Positions 32,326 through 43,130 of a stretch of 64,000 bases of DNA are shown piece by piece (the stretch's first letter is position 1; each line of letters starts with the position of its first letter). Made by a program: the position numbers and the translations under genes. The notes under the pieces were generated by a model. It saw only the letters and a list, made by a program, of their open reading frames with translations. It had not been told where the DNA came from and searched no databases. The stretch comes from Mycocentrospora acerina (lineage: Eukaryota > Ascomycota > Dothideomycetes > Pleosporales). The stretch spans positions 620,001-684,000 of the forward strand of contig JAKUHH010000025.1 of the NCBI GenBank assembly GCA_022701365.1, read 5' to 3'.

Positions 32326-34063
32326 TTACTCGATCACCGCCTCTGCCCAGCTGGACAGCCCACCCTCCTCTTCCAACACACGCTGCATATCTTCATCTGC
32401 AAGACGCACCAGGACCTCGAAAGGTGCCTCGACACCCCGTGAAGGGTTTCTCCTTCGTGGGAGGAAGATCATGCCACCGTCACCAGGACCGTAGGCGCGT
32501 CTGACAAACTCGGGTCGACCCTCAAGGCCGCCTGGTGTACAGTCCGTACCGGGTATTCCCCACCGTACATCAGCTCCGAAATTTAACCAGGAGGTGATGT
32601 AGATGTCCGATCCGCCGACTAGAGCAAGCGCACATTCTGTGTCCTGAATGTGTTTGATTGACTTGAAGAAGGTAAGATGACGGGTGACCCAGTCATTGTT
32701 GACTTCTGCAATTGTACTTTTAATCTTTTTGATGACACGTAAAATTGTGGAGTCGGTTACACTGCATTTCATGTCAGTTTGATTTCCGATGGGAGGGGAG
32801 CTTGTTGTGCAGGATCTGGAATCACAAAGATCGCAGTTACAAAACATCACTGCTGAACATGAAGAAACCAAAAACAAACTCACCGATCCTCTGCAGCAAG
32901 ATCAGCAATCTTAAGTGTGCCACGGGAGAAGAGCGCCATGTTGCCCATGTACTCAGGCCCTATCTTAGGCTCCTGCCTCTTTCGCAGGTCAGTGGCGATC
33001 CCAATACTTGATTCGGTGTACCCAAATTCGACGAGGCGTTTCGATCTTGCACGTGTAACGTGTGTCCAAACCAGAGCAGCAAGGACGTTACACCTTGTAG
33101 GCGGAATTGATTCCGGGAAATGTGATTGGAGCTGGTCGCGATATTGTCGAATGCGCGCTGCGGGTATGACGAACAATCGCTGAGTGCATCTAATCTCCTG
33201 TGGTAGTGTCCTTTTATACGAGTAGGTTCCATCACAGTAACAATCTGCAACAGAGTGTTGATCTATCTCAGTAGGTATCCTCTCATCAAGTTCAAGTCTC
33301 ATGGAAGATTGGTGGTTAGCAACGCTTAAGGGAACTATTGCAATCAGCAAGAGTATACCAGAAGAAGGAAAGAGTATTACCTAGACACTCCAAATGCCTT
33401 GCATCACGCGTTTGCGTAACTCTTGAGACATTTGAGGCAAAATCTGCCCAAAAGGTAGTGATGCCGGAAAAGTCCAACACGCTGTGGTGCTTGTACATGC
33501 TCAGAACAAGCCCGCCAGGAATGAAAAAAGCTTGCACCCTCAGTGCGGGTGCATCGCTCTTTTCAAAATCGACAATACCTTCCCCGTTTTGCGGAATGCC
33601 AGGATAGTTGTTCAGATCGTCTGGCTTGAACATGGTGCTCTTGAAAGCACTCGGGGGCATACCATCCCGTCTAAGCTGCTCGTATGTATATGGAAAGTCA
33701 TGTTCATGCAACTGGATTTGTGAAAATTGCAGAAGGCTGGCCATTTCGTCTGATACATCTTCTGGGTAGTTTAAGGAAAGCCTTCCGGCCTCGCCGAGAC
33801 TCAGTGTGCCCGCAAGAAATGGGTATTTCTGCAGGGTAAGACGGAGTCCCGTGTGGAGAGCTTGCATGGCAGCCTCGGCATTGTTTTGGTCGGGAAACTG
33901 CAGGAATCTCAAGTCAGTGATTAGTCGCACGCGGGTGCAGCAAAATTGCACTTGCCGGAAATATCGTCAGTGTTTGTATGTAGACTCGAACAGCGTTCTG
34001 GTCCAAGAAGGACAGGTGGAATGACTGGGTCTCCGCACGGGAAGGGTACGATTTTTGGATCAT
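32326..34063 (-). CDS. BAHD-like acyltransferase, trichothecene 3-O-acetyltransferase family (four exons)
   Basis: CoA-dependent acyltransferase of the fungal HXXXD (transferase) family, which usually acylates hydroxyl or amine groups of secondary metabolites. Exons on the minus strand are 34063-33956, 33897-33381, 33334-32884 and 32761-32326, giving 503 residues, normal for the family. Exon 1 reads QSFHLSFLDQNAVRVYIQTLTIFP and joins FPDQNNAEAAMQAL through a 58-bp GC..AG intron (33955-33898). Other introns are 46 and 122 bp. The active-site motif is HSVLD (174-178) in KHHSVLDFSG. The structural DFGWG-type motif appears as NFGADVRWG (about 419-427). No targeting signal is visible. An alternative acceptor in intron 3 (at CCAG) would keep frame and add residues. 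It stands between two peroxisome-targeted acyl-CoA enzymes. Confidence 0.88.
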
Positions 34064-36288
34064 GATGGCAGCGATCAAGGCATAAAGGCTAGCGTCAGAA
34101 GAAAGGGGGCCAGAGCTTGTGCAGTATTAGTAGGGAAACTAGGGACATGTCCGCGGCCTGGCGCAGTTAGTTATATACGATGAGAAGAGCCGCCAGCCAT
34201 ACCATGAAACTGGGTGAGCAAACACGCAGGATTGAACCACGAGAGAGCTGTCATTTTACCCCTTCACCGCAAGGTCCTCCCTCCGTCGTGTAGCAAGGGC
34301 CGCACGGATCGACTAAGAAGTTTGGCGGGCGGGCCGACTGGCACTAAGTACGCAAACGGTAACATGGCAAGCGCTGGGCGGGACGATTTCCGGTCCCCCG
34401 CGTTCAAGCTTTAAGTCACACCCGCGTCCGTGACTGCGCCAACGTTACGCTGCCCGTCTCCCCGTCTCCCCGTCCGCCTTGTTCGCCGTCCTTTGGGTAG
34501 GCACGACTCTTCGCGGGTGCGCTGGTTGCAGCCGGTGCAAGGTGGCGTGCAAGTGTTCAGGAGTGTCTGCCGCCAACTCTAACCTCCAACGACAGGCCTC
34601 ACCTGTTTTTTTTTCTTTTGTCCACGCTAGCAGCATGGGAGCCATTGGCTTCAGGGCGACGGCGACGATGGCGACAGCTCACAATGCAGCTCCAAGACAA
34701 ACCAACCGCGGCGCTGACACCTGGATGCGGCTCACACAACCCAAAACTGGCAGGGCAAATGGTCGTCAAATACCCTTGTTTGGTTTCCGGCTAAGTGGCC
34801 ATTTTCGGGCCCTCGATGTTCGTCGCCGTGTCAACAAAGGCACCGATAGGATGCAGCACGAGGGCTGAAGGATGCAGCACGGCTGATTTCAAAAGGCAAG
34901 CGACCGAAGCGAGGCGCCACGCTGCTCGTCATCAATACCGCATCGAGCTGGCCCACCTCGCATCAATTGTAGGCAGCCGTTTTGTGCCTAGCCATAGGCC
35001 CATGCGAGGAAACGCGAGGCCCACCCACAAGCCAGGCGTGCGGAAACGTGTGTCTAGGATGGGAGTCACAGTGTTCCTTGCAGCAGAGCATCACTCAACA
35101 CCCGAAATAGGGCTGTTGAGAGGCGGCGGTGTACAGTTCAGCGTTTCCAAAGGACGTGTCTCGAGTTGTAGGCCGAGTATGCGTCATACGCTCTGAAATT
35201 TAGGGCGGCAAGGAGCCACGTCGGCAGGCGGAGCATTTCACTGGTGGGCCTGAGCGTCGCCAGCAGTACACCGGAAATGGTCAGCAGCCCCAAGACGCTG
35301 CCGAGATTGGGTTTCGTGAGAGTACGGGGCAGGGGATGAAATGGGACGGGCAATTTGGAGGGCTTGGTGAGTGTACCTCACAGTCGATCTCACACCTTGA
35401 CTATTCGTACAACGCCATAAAATTTTACACACGAAGAAAACATTTATAGCATCCTAGCATACATTTCAACTGATCTCATCCTAGCTCGGTACCAAGTATC
35501 TCCTTTGCAGCCTGCAATTAACCATCACGCCACCGTACAGTTTTTAGAGGCCTTGGCCGTAGCACAAAAAGCTTTGTGTACAGTAACTAAGCCTGGCGAA
35601 AGATCTGAGGCTGCTACTCATGTTTTGTCGCAAACGGCTCAGGCAAGCATACTATTCAAACTACTACTACTGGTAGCAGTCAACCTAATGTTCTGAAAAT
35701 GGCTGGCTCAGCCCCCTAGAACAAACATACGACTGGCATATTAAATAATGCACCTTCTTATCGTTGGGCATCGATTGGAACCTTCTTGCATACCAGAAAG
35801 CAGTGTCATGCATAGGAGATCATAACTGGGTTGACATCGCAAGGTCGCGTGTTCGAACCATTCCAGCTCGACTGGGACGGAATGTAGGTCCGAGACCCTC
35901 CCTCGGGACGCATGCATGTTCAGGTGCAAACATCCCGTCGGCGTGCAACATCAACCGCAGCCACACTTCTTGCCGACAAAATTCACCAGGTAGACGTTTA
36001 AAAGTGGTTGTGCCGTTGCACCATTCCTACTGTGGCCTCGCGAAGCTCTTAGTGCCCGAAGCGGGGTAACATCGGGGTCCTTCCCCGCGGTCCGTCGGTG
36101 ATCTGATCAAGGGGAGATGCCGACATTTACCAGAAATAGCGATGACACCAACTGTCGACTCGGTTATCCCCACACATCTGGGTACTTGAGGTCGCTCTTG
36201 GTGACAATGCAAAGAATTAGCTAGACTAACATCCGCGTGATTCCGACGCGACCCAATATGGAAGATCGTTCCTTCATGGTGCCGCCGC
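34064..36288. other. Long intergenic region, no gene recognised
   Basis: About 2.2 kb between divergent genes. The left half (34.2-35.4 kb) is relatively G/C-rich with several ORFs of 60-130 codons on both strands that lack motifs. A short CGTCTCC repeat occurs near 34450. At 35800-35890 a stretch resembles the 3' half of a tRNA but does not fold. CCTCGG at 35901-35906 lies 383 bp upstream of the acyl-CoA synthetase start. Confidence 0.45.
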
Positions 36289-38107
36289 ATGCTGGCTACA
36301 GTATATTCCCCAACACGGTATGAATGGTCAAAGAGCCTATTGGTGAGTCAATGCACTGATGTTGCACAGCCAATATTTGGTCGACTTCTCCGATTCGCAA
36401 GCCGGACGCCTGCTCGTATAGCGATTCATGATGTCCGTTCAACCCACCAGAAAACGCATCTGGAGCTCCTCTCCGATGTGCTGGCCCTACGCGAGACGAT
36501 TCTGAACACACTGGATAAAGAGACAATTCAATCGCTTCGACAACGAGATGAAGTCTTCATCGCCATTGTGGCTGCAGGCGGCTATGAATATGCAGTCGCG
36601 ATGCTAGCAGTTCTTGCTCTCGGGGCGGCTGCGGTGCCAATCACGCCAGCGCTCCCCGTTGAGGAGGCCGCATACATTGTTGAAAAGTCAAATTCTGTGC
36701 TGGTTCTCGTCAGCTCGTTCGACCTGAAGAAATGCTGTGATCTTGAAAAGCGCATTGCGACCACCAGCAACGAGCACTTCCGCGGTATTCCAATTGGTCC
36801 ATGCACACACACACCAATATTGGACCCTTCAGACATTTTAATATCATCGGATCGGGCATTAGAAGAAAATGGGCCGGGAGTTGTTATATTCACCAGCGGC
36901 ACTACGGGTCCGCCTAAAGGCGCTGTAATGCGCAGGTCCTACGTCTTTGACTGTGCTCTATCTGTAGCAGATCACTATAGACTCACTGAAGACGATGTTA
37001 TGCTTCATGTGCTTCCTGTTCATCATGCCACAGGAGTTGGAATTAACTTCTTTCCATTTCTCATATCTGGCAGCTGCATCGAATTTCGCAGCGGTGGCTT
37101 CGATGAAATCTGGATGTGGGAACGTTGGAAGGAGGGCGCAGTTAATCCTCGCCGGCGGCTGACCTTTTTCTCGGGCGTACCAACTATATATATGCGCATG
37201 AGGCGGCATTATCAGCGTACACTGCATAAATTGCCCCCGAAAGAGCTGGCGAAGTACATCGCAGGGGCTAGGCAGTTTCGAGCTTGTCTTTGTGGCACTT
37301 CAGCGCTACCTCAACCTTTGAATGACTTTTGGACCACTTTGATGCAAAATAGGATTGTGCAAAGATATGGCGCAACCGAGTTCGGTGCCGTGTTGAAAGT
37401 ACGACTTGACGATAAGAAAGTTCCAGACGGCTCGGTGGGTCAAGTTACGAGTGGTGTCGACATCAAGCTCTCTGAGGGAGATGAAGGTGAAGTACTCGTA
37501 AAGAGTCCTGTAAGTATACTTAGTCGCCTTACCAGCGTTCTCTGCTGAATTAACTCAGCACATGTTTTCCAAGTACTTGCAAGACCCCGAGGCTACAGCA
37601 AAAGCACACAATGGAGACGGATATTTTCGAACCGGGGATATTGCGCGAAGAGAGGGAAAGTACTACTATATCGTGGGTCGGGAATCCTTGGACATCATCA
37701 AGTCTGGTGGGTATAAAATCTCAGCGTTGGACATCGAGCGAGAGCTGCTTGGCCTACCCTACATTGCCGAGGTTATGGTGGTGGGAGTCGCTGACGATGA
37801 ATTTGGGCAGCGCGTTGCTGCACTCATCTCTCTCCAAGAGGAAGAATTGACTGACGAGTTTCTCACATCATATGGGAACTCTGAACACATGCTAACCATA
37901 GGGGATTTACGACGCGATCTACGTGATAGATTAGCAGGATATAAACTCCCTACACTACTTTGTATAGTGAGTGGTGAGCTTCCCAAGACTGTCACGGGAA
38001 AGGTGCAGAAAAAGATACTAGGTCCACGTTTCTTCCCACCAAACTATCATGCACGTGCAGATGTGCAGCAATGGGTAATGCCAGAGAAGGCTATGGCCAA
38101 ATTGTAG
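36289..38107 (+). CDS. Acyl-CoA synthetase, AMP-forming, PTS1 AKL (two exons)
   Basis: ANL-superfamily enzyme that activates a carboxylic acid to its CoA thioester through an acyl-adenylate. Exon 1 is 36289-37509 and exon 2 is 37559-38107, with a 49-bp GTAAGT..TCAG intron, giving 589 residues. Motifs in order are the P-loop FTSGTTGPPKGAV (SGTTGPPK 203-210), LPVHHATGVGI, FFSGVPTIYMRM, YGATEFG, GYFRTGDIARREGKYYYIVGR, SGGYKISALDIER and the catalytic lysine motif PKTVTGKVQKK. The layout is closest to malonyl/medium-chain synthetases (ACSF3-like), but the substrate cannot be read. It ends MAKL, a PTS1, like the neighbouring acyl-CoA oxidase. The start is the only early ATG; the first 25 residues look poorly conserved and a 27-bp GTGAGT..ACAG stretch there is too short to be an intron. 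Confidence 0.9.
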
Positions 38108-40587
38108 ATGACCAGATGAACAAGACCTCTCCAAATCATAAACTCAGGCAATAAATACGCAAGTTGCTTATTGCTGAAGGCAGGGGATACGCGGTAATTG
38201 CGTTGATTAACAATCAACACACTGCCAAGGAATGGTGGAACTCCAGGAATCTATACCTTGTCCTCTTCCCTTTTCCCGCACTATACTGTCTTCGCTCTAT
38301 GTCTCCTCCTATCAATGTGCTTGTCTTGGCAGCTGAGCCTCTGTTGTAACAACCAATTTTAGAAAATGTGTCAGCAAGAAAAAGCCACTTGGATGATGTG
38401 TCATGTTGGTCAGACTCAATTTAGCCTCTCTCATGTTTCTAACTTATAAATTAGCGCCCCACTCGATGCGCGATTCGTACCGTCAGAAATCTTTTCCCCG
38501 CTCTTCGTGCCAAACAAGCAAACAAACACTTCGACTTTGATCTCCGATCTTCCATTCTCACGATTATCTACCAGCTTATTTTGTCCCAAGTCACTACCTT
38601 TCACTCAGAGTCAAGTGCGATCGTTGCATGGGTATCTTCTTGATCCACTAACGCAACTGTGTTTCAGGCAGAGATGTCCATCAAGGAGCCTCAGTTACAT
38701 ATTACATAAATTTAGTGTGTTCGCCCATTGATTGCTCGCCCTTTCAAACACATTCAAGGTATGTGCGAAATCATTCCTAGCTTTCGTCATAGCCACTCAT
38801 AATCATACAATAATCGACTACGTTCAATTATAAAGATGGTTTTACCCAAATTATTTCTTCAAAAGCTCTTCTTCAATTTCAGCCATAATGGGTGTTTCGG
38901 TGAGATTTCAACAAGAATAAAGCTTTCTTGATGAGTAAAAATTCTCCTACATCTTTTGAATCGATGGGTAAGAGAGTTTCACCAAAACCTTCCTAGATTT
39001 GGCACAGGCTTGGGCTTGAACTCGAGCTCCAGCTCGCTTCCTGTCTGTTAAACAATGACTAGCGCCTAATCTGGTCCACTGATATGATATTTGGCGAACA
39101 TGGAGGTCAAGATTCTCCGCCAGAGACATACAAGTATCCTATCAATTACTCAAGGAGCCATCTAGCGATCGTACAAGCCAAGGTAGGTTTGCAAGAGCTA
39201 AGTGGAATTGTAACTCTCATGTTTGTCCATCGCAGTAACCCTTGCGAATTTTACAGCATGACCTGTGTACACACGTTTACATTGCAGTAGTCATGTAGGT
39301 ACCATCCTAAAGGTTGGCTAACTACACCCGACAAGCACTGCTCCCTCACTACCGGTATGGCGGTCCTGGCTTCGTGATGAGTATATGTTTCCAGACATTT
39401 CTCAGCCCCCGCTATCCGAAATTGGCTCTTATCAAGTGACCGAAAAAAGAGTACCATATGTTCGTTGTAACCGCTGTCCATAAGCTTGGTCCCGCACACA
39501 GTTTGTGGTTATGCTGAACTTAAATCGGACGTGAGCCCTTTTGCAGCTCACTCGAACAGGATAGCAAGCTTGGACCCCCTTGAGAAACGTCCGTAATTGA
39601 TCAAATTTCCAGTCTTGGTAACCATAACGCAGCGCATGGAATTAGCCCAACTCTTCTCGCTCAAAGTGGAGGAGCGTAGAAACTCGATGGAGCGCGAGCA
39701 TGCTTCCTAGCTCCTGTACGGTCGTATCGGGGCTTCTTTTGCAACGGTTAATCCTGCTTTCCATCGGTTCAAATCTTGGCCAGCCCTAAGCTCAAATGAG
39801 TTTCATGGGAATGAGTGCCTGTTTGTATATTGTGCATGAGTGGGAGTCGATTTTATCGCTCGCGCACAGGTCATTCTTCCCGTCTTTTCGCGGATGTGCT
39901 CATCCATCAACAACAATTCGCGTGAGGAATTGGAGCCATATAGGAAACGAAAGGTGGAATGAGACTTAAGAAGACTCGTAGCCTTTGAGTCTCAGTCGGC
40001 TCCCTGAGCCATACTGTGTAGGACGTGATGCAGATGGACGATTAAAGCAAGAAAGTTCTCAAGTTGGCAAGTTTTCTTTGTCGATTTTTTGCGGTACCGG
40101 ATTCATCGTTGATTGATTTCAAGTCTCGACATTTTCCATATACTGTTTTTTTTCTTCAATCCATATACTCGTTTACAGTCTAGATCTCACAGTAACTTCT
40201 TGTTTCCATTATTTACTCCCTTCACGCTCATTATCTCCGCGGCAACCGCTGGTAATTCTTCATCGGCCCTATTTCCGTCATTCCTACTGGTCACAAGCAC
40301 GCCCCCATTATATCTACGGAATTGGAATTACAAAACCCCCTAGTAACTCACGACGTCAAAGATGACAAGGCAAGGCGGGATGACGTTATCGCATCGGTAG
40401 AACTCGGCATCGCTAACGGAATTAGTGTTGATTCTATTAACTCCATCCGACGTTCTTCAATTGCACGATGAGGCGTATGAGTGGGGTTGTTATCGGACAG
40501 CTACCCCGGCTCATAAATATTATCCGACCCCTCAATTCTTTCAGCAATTGACTCTTCCACTACTACATATCCTCATACGTATTCAAC
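38108..40587. other. Long intergenic region with an orphan transcript-like signal
   Basis: About 2.5 kb. It contains TATAAAT at 38445-38451, a leader-like stretch, and a good 124-bp intron-like segment (38759-38882, GTATGTGCG..ATTTCAG) ending just before CATAATGGGTG, but no ORF of useful length follows. The rest (39.0-40.5 kb) has short ORFs only. The last 80 bp, with CATAAATA near 40513, are likely the promoter of the dienelactone hydrolase gene. Confidence 0.45.
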
Positions 40588-41377
40588 ATGTCCTGCGAAA
40601 ATTGCAAGTCAGGCTTTCTTTGGGACGCATCACCCACTGGCACTGAGTCTACCGTGGGAAAGAATAAAGTCTATGTTGCAGGCACTTCTAAGGAAGCCGC
40701 TATCCTCATCGTTCCCGACGTCTTTGGCTGGACACTTCCCAACGTCCGGGTCCTTGCCGACCATTACGCAAAGGAGACCAATGCTACCGTCTACGTAGTC
40801 GATATGTAAGACTCGCGCGTTGTACGCATCGCTCATCTGATACTGATTGTTTTGAAGTTTCGACGGCGAGGTCGTTGATAAAGAGACCATGTCAGATCCT
40901 GAGAAGAAGAAGAACTTCGACTTCGGTGCTTTCCTCAGCCGCCACAGCAAGGAGATCCGCTGGCCCGAAGTCAAGGCCACAGCCGAAGCATTGAAATCGC
41001 AGTACCCCAAGGTCGCCGCAATAGGCTTTTGCTTCGGTGGCTGGGCGGTCCTCAAGCTAGCCGCCGACCCCTCGCTCATCGATGCTGTTTCCACCGCGCA
41101 TCCATCCCTGCTCGAGAAATCGGAGATTGATGGGGTCAAAGTCCCAGTACAGATTCTATCGCCAGAGCATGACTACATGTACACAGATGATTTGAAAAAG
41201 CACACATTGGAGGTACTCCCAAAGACTGGCGTGCCCTTTGAGTACATCTATTTCCCTGGCTCGGTCCATGGGTTTGCGGTAAGGGGCAATCCAAATGACA
41301 AGGTAAAGAAGGAAGGATTGGAAAGGGCTAAGAGGAGCGCGGTAAACTTCTTCAAGGAGTACCTGCACGAAGCATAA
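40588..41377 (+). CDS. Dienelactone hydrolase family protein (two exons)
   Basis: Alpha/beta hydrolase of the dienelactone hydrolase family. Exon 1 is 40588-40805 and exon 2 is 40858-41377, with a 52-bp GTAAGA..GAAG intron in phase 2, giving 245 residues. The N terminus MSCENCKSGFLWD is typical of the fungal subgroup. LIVPDVFGWTLPNVRVLAD and VYVVDIFDGE mark the core strands. The catalytic triad is visible: nucleophile Cys in GFCFGGW (about 131), Asp in SPEHDYMY (about 178) and His in GSVHGFAVRG (about 210). No peroxisomal signal is present (ends LHEA). In fungi such proteins hydrolyse lactones or thioester-like compounds. The native substrate is unknown. It is the last gene of the acyl-CoA block and may or may not belong to it. 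Confidence 0.9.
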
Positions 41378-43130
41378 GATAGTCAGTCCAATAATAGCTG
41401 TATGGAAGACATTTTGAAACTTAAAAATATCGATTCTTGAATCAGATTTCCCACTAATCTCCTGCACTTATATCACTGCACCATAGCAATTGAACACTAG
41501 TTGTCAATATGGAAGTGTAAAGCGGAGGTAGACTTTGCATTGTCTCGAGGGTAAAGACTGTGATGCAATATTGAGAAGAAATTTACCACGACTTTTTATA
41601 TTAACTTTCATCGCAACTTCTCGTTTATAGTGCATATGGGAACTAAGAAGCTCAACTTTTTACATCAACCCCAAGAAAATAGCGTTTGTTGAGATACGAT
41701 GGAGTGTGAGTGAGAGACTGCTCCGACACCAAGATCAAACAGGGCTCAGGTTGATGTGGAAGAAAATACTCAAACTCATCTGTATCCCTGCAACATTTAT
41801 TCATCAGATAGTGATTGTACCATGTGAGAGCTTCATCACTCAATTGAGGGCAGGAATGTGTATGTGTTGACTATGGGCTTCGTGATGCTTGCAAAGAATT
41901 CATTGAATATCTTCATAACTGTAGTCGTCGCTAAGCAAGAATCGTGGACATGCAGAGTTGTGATAACCATGACCTTTGCAATTTGAACAGAACTTCCATT
42001 GGCGCTCTTGCATTTCGATCACTTACCTTAAATTCAGTTATCTTTCAACTGAGATACTGGCAAATGATATAGTGTTTATCGTGATGCTGCTTCCTCAGAT
42101 ATCGAATATTTTCTTCTCGGAATTGTTCTATGTGTATGTTTAGCCTGTTTGTTTGAGTTGAGCTTATTGTTCGTGCCCCCCCCCCCCCTGCATGGCCATC
42201 GTTGACAATGTCTTTGCAGTGCAAGACATCAGAAAGCTAGCGAGCAGAATGATTAGCTGACGATAGTTTACTTTGCAAGATTAAGAACTAAATACATCTA
42301 CATGCGTATAGTTGTCATGGCCGCGGCAGCAAGAGTTATCGTTACAATCTTTACCTTATTTCAATGAAATATACGATAGTATTTAGTGATACCAGTGAAT
42401 TATTGGCCTCGTCGGTAGATTTTTTGTTCAAGGACAGGCGAGATTAAATCTAAGTGTATTTATGGAGGTTCTTTAGGATCTTGATTACGATTTCCATTTT
42501 AAGGCTTCGTACACATCGATATGATGATGTTTCATGATGATGTAGTGTGCCTTGTAGTGTAGTGCCATGAAGAACCCTTTCTCTTTCGGTTTCTAAGTTA
42601 TTCTCGTGTTCTGATTAGAGGCTAGAAGGCGGTCTGAAGTTCCTCCGCAACTCCAGGAAACTAGAGACTATCATAAAGTGAACTGAAATCCTTAAGGTTC
42701 CCTCATATTGCTCGAGAAACATCAACTCTTGAGCTCCGACCATACAGTCAAACGACTATAAAAGTAGAGATTGTCTCGGTTATGTATATGATCATCACAG
42801 CTTGCCTGGTAAAAACCTGGACCGTCAACTCGAAGGAGAGGAAAAAGATCAAAATTTGAATGTAATCAATTTACGAGAAGGTGAGAGAAATTGGGTATTA
42901 TGGGGAAACATGTTCAGGAATGTACCAACATACCCCTACTTGTAGAGAGGATAGTTTGGTCATACAGCAATGTATTGAGGGTACTTTTCGGAAGGAACGA
43001 TTCGACAGACATGAGGCTTTCCTTCGAACACCTACCCTCAGAACGTGTCACCTCGGTTGTAGGTTTTTTGTGACATCATGTTAAGCCTGTAGTGCATCGA
43101 GAAATAAAAAGCCAGAAAAACAGCGGTCAA
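41378..43130. other. A/T-rich intergenic region
   Basis: About 1.75 kb between convergent genes with only short ORFs. It includes a C13 homopolymer at 42176-42188. No gene, RNA or mobile-element signature was recognised. Confidence 0.5.
42176..42188. repeat. C13 homopolymer
   Basis: Thirteen consecutive C residues in an otherwise A/T-rich tract. The exact length could be a sequencing artefact. Confidence 0.8.

Noticed and set aside
34479..35196. Cys- and Arg-rich ORFs between the acyltransferase and synthetase genes
   Set aside because: Overlapping open frames in G/C-rich DNA without recognisable domains or conserved starts.
35800..35890. tRNA-like 3' half: AAGGTCGCGTGTTCGAACC on the plus strand
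   Set aside because: The T-loop text is good, but the stem does not pair on its 3' side and no A-box or acceptor stem is found upstream. Treated as chance or a relic.
36345..36371. GTGAGT..CACAG stretch near the start of the acyl-CoA synthetase as an intron
   Set aside because: About 27 bp is below the size of fungal introns. A longer version from the GTATGA donor at 36318 breaks the frame.
39690..39790. GGTTCAAATC B-box-like motif at about 39767
   Set aside because: Flanking T-stem and anticodon arm do not pair and there is no proper acceptor stem.
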